NCBI RefSeq assembly: GCF_030704535.1
Contig: NC_081812.1
Location: forward strand, 20,120,501-20,184,500
Origin: Vitis vinifera
Taxonomy: Eukaryota; Streptophyta; Magnoliopsida; Vitales; Vitaceae
Direction: 5' to 3'
Length of the DNA: 64,000 nt
The notes under the pieces were generated by a model that saw only the letters and a program-made list of their open reading frames with translations, had not been told where the DNA came from and did not search any database. Below, one piece after another: positions 24,004-34,700 of the stretch (position 1 is its first letter; every line of letters starts with the position of its first letter). A program made the translations under genes and the position numbers.

Positions 24004-26797
24004 TCAGTAACTAAGACCGAGTTGAAGCCCAAGGGCTGCGTGGAAGAGAAACAGTGTCATGATCCCACTGCCCAATATCCCATGAACGTTTCGCAGTCCA
24101 GGATTTCCCTACATATGATTAACAGTGAAGGAGTAAAGTATGGTGCAAAGAACAACAAAAATTAATTAAGTTATAAAATTTTCAAGAATCAGTACTTCCA
24201 TATTACCTCAAACAAAGATGGTAAAATGGTTTGTATAGTCAAGAGAGCGAGCCCAATGAAACCTGTAACAGCATGAGGACTGCAAACAAATACATGAGAC
24301 TCAGCCAACATACAAGTAAAAACTGCTGCTGTGGAACTTGCAACTGTAGGAGAAATACAGCATAGCCTATGAAAGGTTTTGTAGAATCATATACAATCCT
24401 CAACCTATTAGCTGGAAAATGGAAAATAATCAAAAGAAACATATCAGAAGAAGACCTTTCAAAGATGGGTCTATCAGAAGTGAGCAGAGATGTTACTCCA
24501 CCGGTTGCTCCAAGTGCAAAGAAAAAAAACATTCCAGCTAAAAGCTTTGGATGCAAGTCTTTGGCCTTGGCCTTCTCCTCCTGACATGTTCATAACAATA
24601 TCAACTTAATTTTGAGAAATGAGCAATGGCATCATTGTTGAATTACAATAACATATTTTGTAGTTGTTTTCTTACCACATCCTCAGAAAAACGTATTCGG
24701 AAACCCAGGTATGTTCCATAACCACCCATGGCAAAGAGCACAACAGCCTACAAGATTACAAGGTGGGAAAATTATAAGGAATCAGCAATGCCTGCTATAT
24801 TGAGAAACTTGATGGGTACATTTGCATGCTTATGTAATGGGAAAGGACGCAGCATGAATGAATCCCACCATATTGCCAGGGTGACCCCAATGCACAAGCC
24901 AGTCCGGCAGATTCCATGACTTCACAAGCTCAACAAAAGGTCCAAACAGCGACCTCACAGCCCCAGCTGTTAATCAAATATCAAATTTGTTATGAATATG
25001 AAGAAGAAGAAAAAAAGGGTAAGGAGCCAATGTATAGTGAAGCTGGAGGATAAGTAGGTAGAGTCTTGGTTAATGCAATGTGAGGTCAATCCATGCTCCA
25101 TGCAGTGAGCCCGTAAATACTTTAGCACAATCAAAACTTAGGTTGCTAAAATGGAAAAGAATTCATTCAGGTCCAACAATGCAAGGTGCTAATTCAAGTA
25201 ACCTAGAAGTTGTATGGACACCAGCTTTCGAAGAACCATGGAGAGTCAAATAGCTTTTATCTTTGGAGTTTTGGTATGAAGATTATAATATTCCCATTTG
25301 CACTGAAGCACTTTCTGGAGGGAGAGGCTCTGTATCCTCAGTGTTGTTGTAGTGAGGAAGAAAACGTGAAACTTGCACTCTTTATCATCACTTCCATGGG
25401 GAAAAGGGAAAAAAATGTCTACTCCTACTTATCCATTGTAAATGAGTGATAATATAATGAAGTCGCTCGAATTCAAGTACTGGCTCAAATTATTGTCCTA
25501 AGCAGTCTTCCTATGAAGTTGGAGTATGTCCAGGGCTCATATAATGTCTGCATATATGCATTCAGAAAGAAACTTTGTCCTTCTAAAGTTTGTAATTCGT
25601 ACAGCAATATGGAAAAATGCATGAAAAAGCAGCTCATGCAAGCACCAAGAAGAAATAAAAACACAATGGAAATAAAGTTACAATATAAGAATTTCATTGA
25701 TAGTTTCAAATAGGGCCATTTCCATGGACATTTACAAATGGAAACTAAAGATTTAAAATCAAATTTGAAGGAGAAGAAACTTGAGAACACAGAAAAGCTC
25801 CTGCCTATAACATGGAAGCCCCGATTGGAAAGCTAATGCTGCTTGACAAGAGAGTCCCACTTGAATTCATGGATGCTAGAAACACACAATGCGTTCCTAG
25901 AAACTAACTCCACGCATGAGTAAGATGGCTCCAATGAGGAAAGCCCATTTCTAAACTAATTGCAAAACCAAGCGCTCATTTGGCCCAGGAATGGTGACTT
26001 GTATTCCCAAACAACCCACTTCGGAGCAAAGCAGCAGCCCAAGTGGAGAAGTACGTCTGGGCTTTTGACAGACAAAAACAGAGAATTGTCTGCTTCTGGA
26101 AAACCACAAAAATGCTGGATTTGATGATAGAGATAAGAAAATGAAGAGAGTTTACAATCCTAGCACATAGGAATGGAGAAAACACAATAATGCTGGAGAC
26201 CCACAAATGGTACAATCCCAAAGCTGCAAATGTACTGTGTAGAATTATGAGGAAGGAGAAAAACCAAAATCTCTCGAATTTGAGTCACCATTTGAGCAAT
26301 TGGAGAAAAGTCAAAGTAGGGTTCTGATCCTAGAGATACGACAACAGAGAAAACCCAACACTAAGTTTTTTACTGGACGGACACAGAAAAACTGGCTTCT
26401 GAGTTCTGACCCTACCATTAAAAACGGAGAAAACAGAAAATCCAAGCCACATATGTATTTATGTATTTTGTGAGTGAATGCTATTACCTCCAGGAAGAGC
26501 AGCCACCAAGAGTAAAGGCAAAGGAGTGAAAGAGTACAAAAGAGTCTCTCTGCCCTCTCTCATATCTTCTTCTTCATCTTCAACTTTATCTTGGTCGAAT
26601 GTCGCAATAACTTCGCAATGATCGTCCTTGAGCACAAAAGAGGGAGTGAAGAGAGGCCTTGTCAATGTTGTACTTGTAGCCACCAATGAGTGAGTGGGAA
26701 TTTTGAAGAAACTGGAGGAGTTGGGAAATGAAGAGAAAAATGGCGGAAGAGGATAGGTTTTTGGAGGAAGAGTAGCAGAAGCACTCACCATTGCCAT
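24004..26797 (-). CDS. plastid DUF4079 membrane protein
   Basis: Six exons in transcript order, 26797-26488, 24966-24869, 24747-24676, 24580-24456, 24279-24207, 24108-24004, keep phase and encode 260 residues. Residues 1 to about 60 are Ser/Thr/Pro-rich and acid-poor, as in a chloroplast transit peptide (MAMVSASATLPPKTYPLPPF). About 86-102 is a first hydrophobic stretch. After a soluble segment (SWNLPDWLVHWGHPGNM) come four predicted membrane helices: AVVLFAMGGYGTYLGF, MFFFFALGATGGVTSLL, TGFIGLALLTIQTILPSLF and GSGIMTLFLFHAALGLQLG. This matches DUF4079 (PF13301), a family of cyanobacteria and chloroplasts; the function is not known to me. His in the W-x-H-P-G and FHAALGL segments could be ligands, which is speculation. 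Met at 26797 or 26791 may be the start. Intron 1 is 1.5 kb. Confidence 0.85.
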
Positions 26798-27016
26798 TAG
26801 CCAAAAACCAAGAAGCAGAGGAACAAACTCGACAACAAAATGGTGGAGCGGTGGGTATGGGCGTATGGGTGTCTCGAGATAGAGGTAGAACGAGTGGGAA
26901 AGGCGAGGAAAGAGACACGCCGCCTCTCCAATAATCGGAAGCTGCAACCTTTCCACGTGCTCGCCACTCTCTACTAAGTCCTCCCTAGTCAGCTTTTGGC
27001 TTTTTCTTATATAAAA

Positions 27017-27024
27017 ATATATAG
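27017..27024 (-). promoter_or_regulatory. TATA box candidate of the DUF4079 gene
   Basis: The minus strand reads CTATATAT about 220 bases before the predicted ATG at 26797. Position and sequence fit a core promoter, but the region is AT-rich, so chance matches are likely. Confidence 0.4.
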
Positions 27025-27029
27025 ACACT

Positions 27030-28060
27030 GTGCGCGTACTCCGTTCCTTCGCGTGTGTGTTTTAATAAAAAAAAGTTAAAGTATTTCATTTTTTATATTA
27101 AATAAAAATAATAAAAATAAATTTATCATTAATTCCAATTGATTAATATTAATAGACTATTTTTAATTGAATAAAAAAAATCAAATATTTTAATTTTTTT
27201 CTTTAATAATAAAAAAAAAACACCCCTTAAGACAAACACTTAACAATAATAATAAGAGCACTTGTAATTAGAGGGGAGTGTAATTGAGAAAAAATAAATT
27301 GAAAGAAAAAGTAAGAAAAAGAAGAATACGAGAAGAGTGTAATAAGCATTTTTTAAATTATAGGTGAATATATTAATAAAATTGTTATTTTAAAATTATG
27401 TAAATAAAATGAATATAAAGAGAAATTTAATTGAAGTAAATATAATTTCCTGAAAATGATAGGAAATGTATATTTAAGTAATATTATTATAACTAAGAAT
27501 TCGTAATTCTATCTCTTAATTTCTACTCAAAAGAAATACAAAAACATCATTGGAACTAAACTCTCTCAACCATATAATAGCAAGTTAATTTGGAACACTG
27601 GCGCCATGGTCAGCCATAGTCATCCTCTCCAATTTGCCGCGAGGATGAAGCATCTAATCTAGATGTGATATGAATATTACCAAGTGGGTTTTAATAAAGT
27701 TCCTATTGCCTATTCAAAACCCTGCCCATCAAATTAAAATGCCCCGAGTCACGACCTGCTTACTAGGCATTTGAATACAGGGGCTCACGATCTTTATATT
27801 TTGGGAACGAAGTTTTTAGCCAATCTTTTACCTGTAACTGGTGTCTGGTGATAAAGACAGATAGGTGAGATCTAAAAACATTGTTATAGGCTATAGCTAT
27901 ATTACTTCATATCCACATCTCCATCATAGAATGGTTACATTTAACGTACAAGTTTAAAAACAAAATAATCATCCAAAGGAAATGAGAAAGGATAAAGGCC
28001 CTATTTACAGGATTTACAACTGCACAATTCCAGAACCGATTCAAAATATGGACTATACCT
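27030..28060. other. AT-rich spacer between DUF4079 and PTST3-like genes
   Basis: Low-complexity AT sequence at about 27060-27240 and mixed sequence to 28060. Apart from DUF4079 promoter material I see no gene. Confidence 0.55.
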
Positions 28061-28063
28061 GCA

Positions 28064-28210
28064 TTAACTCAAATCTGCATGATCTTTTTCCATCAGTGTG
28101 CCCTCTTCATCCCTAACCAGTAAAGGAATTTCATCATCTCCATTAGATGGCACAGGCTTGTTACCCAATTGATTATCCTTTGCCTCTTTGACTCTCTCTG
28201 GGCAATTCAC
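28064..28210 (-). other. possible alternative last exon of the PTST3-like gene
   Basis: On the minus strand a pyrimidine-rich stretch and ...ATGATAG at 28211 could be an acceptor, followed by 48 open codons and TAA (28064-28066): VNCPERVKEAKDNQLGNKP and an acidic remainder. If the terminal exon of the upstream gene were cut at a weak donor in CTCCGA|GTTGAT, this exon would join in frame and replace the last three residues (VDR). It may equally be 3' untranslated sequence. Confidence 0.25.
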
Positions 28211-28395
28211 CTATCATGATAAAAAGAGGATGGTTACCTCATTATGTTTTCCCAGATTGGATATTACGGTGATAAAATAACCATGCGGATGATATAGAGA
28301 AATAAATATGTTGGAGAGATTATAAAAATCCTCCACTAAATAATGTCAATGTACAGTCATCAACCTTTTATTTTTTGTTTGTGAGCATGAGCACA

Positions 28396-28430
<35 letters not shown>
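28396..28430. repeat. GT and GA compound microsatellite
   Basis: A run of about ten GT units is followed directly by about ten GA units, downstream of the PTST3-like stop codon. Confidence 0.85.
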
Positions 28431-28754
28431 TGGAGTACAAGTTAACACTTTATAGATTAAACTGTGCTAATAAAATAGCTCAGCCAAACTATAGGAGTAA
28501 GTCCAGATAGTAGACATCCCACAAAGCTCCCCCCTTGACATTTTTGCCGGTGAAGGTAGAGGAGCCACCTTCTCCTGTCATTTTTATAGTCCTCCAATCC
28601 CACATTTTGGATATGAGACTCGTTACTATATTCAGGAAAGTATAATAGCTGGCCATGTTTGAGTTCCGAGACATTTTGAGACTAGCAAAAAGGTGGGGAA
28701 TGAATAATCAATTTACCTCAGTGGTATCAGAAATTCTTTCTGGTAAAAGCCATG

Positions 28755-31700
28755 TCATCTATCAACTCGGAGAATGTTGTTATCTATGGTACCCCTGGTA
28801 ACAGTCTCACTTTGAGGATCAATTCTCCACTGGCCATCAATGACGAATTTTATCTGCCATCATAACAAATTATTATTGTAAGCAGGGCATTTAATTGTTA
28901 AAACAAAATGGGCTTGTAATGGAGCCTTGAGTTCTATTTGTTGCACCCTCGTCATTTGGTGAAATGGCTGACGAGAGAGGTGAGGGGTGTAATCCCTAGT
29001 GGTGTAATGTTTAGTGAATAATGTCCATTTGGTGAAATGCTTGACCATCTATTTGGATGAGAAGCAAGGGGGACCTTGGTATTAGTCTTATCTTCCTTTA
29101 ATAAAGGGCTGCAGCTATGTTACATGGGTTCCCATGTTAGGTGGTGCGTATCTGAGCCAACTGGCCCAGATACTGGGCTTAGACCTGAACTTGGGAAGAC
29201 CATGGCTGTGCTATCCTTCATATTTCAAATTTTGGGATACAAGGACTCCACTAGCAAAGAATCTGGCATTTAAAAGAAAAAAATCAATTAGAAGTAAATT
29301 ACAAGGAAAAAACCATGTCCTTCATAAGAAACCTCTCCTTTCCCCTTCCTTTCCCTTTTATCCCTATTTAAAAACAAATTATCAAAATAGTCAACATCTA
29401 ATCGAAATAGGAGTATCCAACAATGATCACACACATACCCTTACCATGTCATGTTAATACATGTACACTGAGGGCGAATTGTAGAGTTCCGGTACTATAG
29501 AACTAGTCCTGGTATCATAGCCTTGGAGGGAAAATGGTGTTATAGATTTGCTTCAGAAAGGAATCACCTTTGAAGGTGGGGGCTGGAACCACAAGCCTCA
29601 TTAGACATTTCCAATAGTGGGAAATGTACAGTGTGGAAAATTTGCAAAGAAGGCTTTCATTAGAGGACAAGGCTTAGAAAGGAAGATCATATGTTGGTGT
29701 GGAGGGTAGAGAACAGGAAATTCTGAGTTGAATCTTACCATTTGGTTTTGGAGTTGGTAAGTGCCAAGTGAAGATGCGTTTCCTACAAAGGAAGTTTGGT
29801 GTTCTTGGGCTCCAATAAAGGTTTACCTTATGGATCAACTCAAAAGAAAAGAGTGGGTCTGGCAAACTGCTGCTGCCTTTGCAAATGCATGAAGATGAGT
29901 CACCCAATCATAATCCTATGGATTATAGCTAGGAAACAGGAATCTACTGTTTTCTCCGTTTGGTATTTCTTAGGTGCACCTTAATTCTATATGATGCCAC
30001 CAGTGTTTTGCAGGGAAAATGCATGTAATAGCTTAGAAAATTGCCCCTTTGTGCTTGTTATGGACTGTTTGGCAAAGAATATAATTGTAGATCTTGTGTC
30101 TTTGCTAGATTTCACAAATTGGTTAGGGTCTTGTTAGTGGGTTAGTGCTTTTGTGATGTTGCATTTTCTTGTCTATCCTTTTGGCACCTTTGTATGCCTT
30201 TCATGTACTTGGGTGGCAGCCCACTTTTGTTAGATGCCTTTACTAATAATATTCTTCTTTTATCAATAATAACGATAATGATAATGAGTTAATTTATGAA
30301 TATAAAGAAATTGGTAAGTATTGACCATTAGTTGGAAAGACTCACACCTCATATAGCCCAGGATAAAGCCAAAGCACTGTCGACCAAAGCCTGGATTTCC
30401 TGGGAAAACATGTCATGAAAGTGAATAGTTAATTTCCTTGCCATCAATGTGCAACAAGTATAAAAAGTGGTTTGGGAAAAAGTGAATTGAGAAAACCCTT
30501 GGAAAGCATTGAGAAACCAAACAGGAAGTGTTGAATGGAACATAAATATCTGACAAAGATGAAAAACCTTGCCTACAGTACAAATTCCTTTAATGCCTTC
30601 AGAAATGGATGCAATCAATTAATATGAAAAAATGAAAACCTTGCAAAAGATTCCTTGTTAAAATTAGTCCATTTTCTAAAATGCCAGAAGGAAACTTGGG
30701 AGTCACAAACTCATAAGAGATACAATTTTCTCCTATTGATACCAGAAAAGAATGGGGTTTGGAACCTATGCACACTATGTTTAACCAGATGATGACATTG
30801 CCCATACACAGGCATTGGTTTGGTAAAGAGAGAATATTAAAACCTTGATCCAACAGGCTCTTTGCTACTAGATGATGGCTGTGGATCCATTTTAATTCGA
30901 TGATGCCAACCATTGAAACTACCTGCCACCTCCACGATTTCACCATCTCCTGAGTACTGGATCTGAACCTGAAAAAATCAGGCAAAATTTGTGCTGATCA
31001 GTAAGTAATATCAAATATTGCTTTTAGGTGTTATTTGTATACATCCCGTGTACTTTGGTGCATCTTTTTGGCACTTTTTAATATATATATGCATTCTTTG
31101 CTTATAAAAAAAGGTATATCACATATTCATCCCTACCACAAAATCCATACAGATGCTAGTTTCCTTCTTCTGGTTATCCTTTCAGTAAACCCCCTCCCCC
31201 ACAAAAAGGAAGGAAAGAATCAACATTCCAGTGTTTTCCACCAACTCTGGAGAATTGATCTTCTGAATATCACATCTCACTTAATACCTTTACCAGTTCA
31301 CCCTTCGATTCCAGTTAAAGGTATGCAACAAATGGTAAAGTTGATTAAGTAAGCCTTTAGGAACTTCCAAAATGCTTATAAAGCACCGATTAAACACAAA
31401 CATCAAGAAGTTCCAAACAAAAATGCATACGCATTACCTCCTTTAGTCCAGAAAGACTATATGCATTACCTCCTTCAGTCCAGAAAGACTTTCTTCAGCA
31501 GCATTTAGCTCTGCATCTTTTTCCAAGACAATTTTTTGAGCTTTGCTGATTTCTGTTTCTGCCTTAGTTTGCAAAATAGTCAAAGCAAGCTGAAGCCAGG
31601 AGGCAGAAAGAAAAAATAGTGAATAAAATAAACTGACTCCTATAACCCAATCTGATAACAAGCAAAAAATGCTCTTTGATTTATTTAAATAATGATTTAG

Positions 31701-34700
31701 AAAATATTTAAATGAAATAACTGCAAAATAAACATGACCAGGCAAATGTGGAGAAATTTATTAACTGATATTTTTTGTGTGTGGATCATATATTCAAGGT
31801 GTTGCTTTGTTTCCATAAAAATTAGAACACTAAGATATGGGAAAATCCAAACATAATCAGTGTAAGTTATTTATTGTTTTCCAATAAATTGAAAAATTTT
31901 ACACCTATAAATGATTCAGGTAGAAAAAATAGTGATGTAGGACAACCCTAGGATGGTTGCCTACACTCAAGGGTAGGTGGGCTAGGGTTTTATTTTTAGG
32001 GTGTAAGGAAAGGAACAAGGGATAAACTTTATGGTAGAGAAAATTATAAGATAAGAAATAGAGAGAAAGAAGAAACAATGAAGAAAAGATGGAAAACCTT
32101 AGAGTCTCACTAAGGCCTTCTAGGAGTCTCACCTAGAAGAAAATCAAGGGAGTCTCACCTAGAAGAAAATCAAGGGAGTCTCACCATTGAGGGTTGCAAC
32201 CTTGCAATGAAAGAAAGTATAATATTATTCATAAAAAATTCATTCCTTTGATTTACATTGATTAGCCTATTTATAGGCTTCTTTAAGAAATCCAAAGTCT
32301 ACTAGGACTCTAATAACCTATTCTACTAGGACTCTAATAACCTATCATGACTCAAATTCTAATTATATTAATCCTACTTAAAGCTTACTTAGGTCTTCCC
32401 TTTCTTCCTTGAATAAACTTTAAAAGGCTTTCCCCCATCAATTCTCCCCGGCTTGAAAGAACTCGGCTCCGACGAGTTAGATGCTTGATACAATTTATAG
32501 AGATCGGGGTTAATCTTCTGAAAATTCGTTGTCGTAATCCATGTATTCTCAGAATGTGGTTTGCCTCGCCATTTCACTAAAAAATTTTGGTATCCACCTT
32601 GTCGAGTAGACACAAGTTGATCATCAAGAACATACTCGATCTCAGAACGTGGGCCAAGAGTAGGTGGTAATTGAAGATCCAACTCTTCACTTACATCGTT
32701 GTGATGGCCATGGTAGATATGTAAATCTTCCACATTAAATATTGGACTAAAATGCAAGTTTGAAGGGAGCTCTAACAAATAAGCATTCTCACCCAACCGC
32801 TTTAGTACCCGAAATGGACCCGCTTTCTTAGTTTGAAGCTTTTGATATGTGCTCGGATGAAATCTTTCTGGTCGTAAACGAACCATCACTAGATCACTTT
32901 CTTGAAACTGAATATATCTTCGATGTGCATCTGCTGCCTCTTTATAGTTTTCATTGCTGATTTTGATTTTTTCTCGTACCTTTTCATGTATATCTCGTAT
33001 ATGACGTGCAAATGCATCACCATCTTGGCTGGTGCGGACAGAAGTAGGTAATGGTATAAGATCAACAGGTTGCTTAGGTTTTAGCCCATATGCCACTTCA
33101 AAAGGTGAGTACCCAGTAGTACGATTAGTGGAGCTATTGAAAGCAAATTCGGCTTGTGGTAAGACATTATCCCACTTTCTCAACTGATCTCTCACAATGC
33201 ATCTCAACAGATTACCAAGACTGCGATTGACAACTTCTATTTGTCCATCAGTTTGAGGATGGAAAGAACTTGAAAATTTTAATTGAGTACCTAGCTTGGC
33301 CCACAAGGTTTTCCAAAAATAGCTCATAAACTTGACATCGCGATCAGAAACAATGGATTGTGGTAATCCATGCAATCGAACTACTTCTTTAAAGAATAAG
33401 GCAGCAACATAAGAAGCATTCGAAGCCTTCTTACATGGGATAAAATGTGTCATTTTGGAAAATCTATCAACCACAACAAATATAGAATCAAAGCCCCGTT
33501 GTGTCCTTGGTAATCCAAGTACAAAATCCATGCTCAAGTCTTCCCAAGGTTTGGAAGGAACTGGTAATGGCGTATATAACCCCATATTTTGCTTTGAACC
33601 TTTTCCTACTTGACATGCTCGACATTGTTTGATAACCTTCCAAACATCCTTCTTTAAACTAGGCCAAAAGAAGCGATCTTCCACCAAAGCAACGGTCTTA
33701 TCTCGTCCAAAATGTCTGCCCATTCCGCCTCCATGAAGTTCCCATATGACATGATCACGTAGAGAAGTCCTTGGTAAGCATAAATGATTTTTATAAAACA
33801 AGTACCCTTCTAAAATCTGGAAATCAATACATGTTGCTTTTGAACCACTCAAAAGAGAGGAATAAACATCTCCAAAATCAGCATCATTGTCATAGCAATG
33901 CTTTAATTCTTCAAATCCAATTGTAGTGGTTGACATGTTTACTAAGAGAAGGGTCTTCCTACTAAGGGCATCAGCTACTTTATTTTCAATTCCTGCACAA
34001 TGCTTTAAATTAAAGGTAAACAATTGAAGAAAACTACTCAATTTTGCATGTCGAGAGTTAAGCTTCTTTTGAGAATTAAGATATCGCAAGGCTTCATGAT
34101 CTGAATACAAAATAAATTCCTTGTAACTAAGATAATGTTGTCAATGCCTAATTGCTTGCACCACTGCATAGAATTCAAGATCATACGTGGAGTATTTTTT
34201 CTTTGCCCCATTGAGCTTCTCACTAAAGAAAGCCACAGGACGTCCCTCTTGGCTAAGGACTGCTCCAATTCCCACATGGGAAGCATCACAGGCCACCTCA
34301 AATACTTTCTCAAAGTCTGGTAGGCGTAGGATAGGAGGGTTCACCATCTTGGATTTGATTTCTTCAAATGCCTTGTTGGCCGCCTTGGTCCAAATAAATA
34401 AACCAGGTTTCATGCATTCAGTAATTGGGGCCATAATAGAGCTGAAATTTCGAATAAATCGTTGATTGAATGTAGCCATTCCATGGAAGCTTCACACCTC
34501 ATGGATATTTGTTGGTACTGGCCAATCAACAATAGCTTTGATCTTCTCCGGATCTGTTTCAACACCCTTAGAAGACACAACAAAGCCAAGAAATACAACA
34601 CTAGGGCTCATGAAAGTACATTTTTTCAAATTAATGTAAAACTTTTCAGCCCTAAGAGTGCGCATTACTTGCTTCAAGTGTTCCTCATGATCTTCACAAG

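Noticed and set aside
31905-32132. 75-codon frame and its twin at 37105-37353
   Set aside because: Both are within the LTRs of the Gypsy element and arise from the same repeat.
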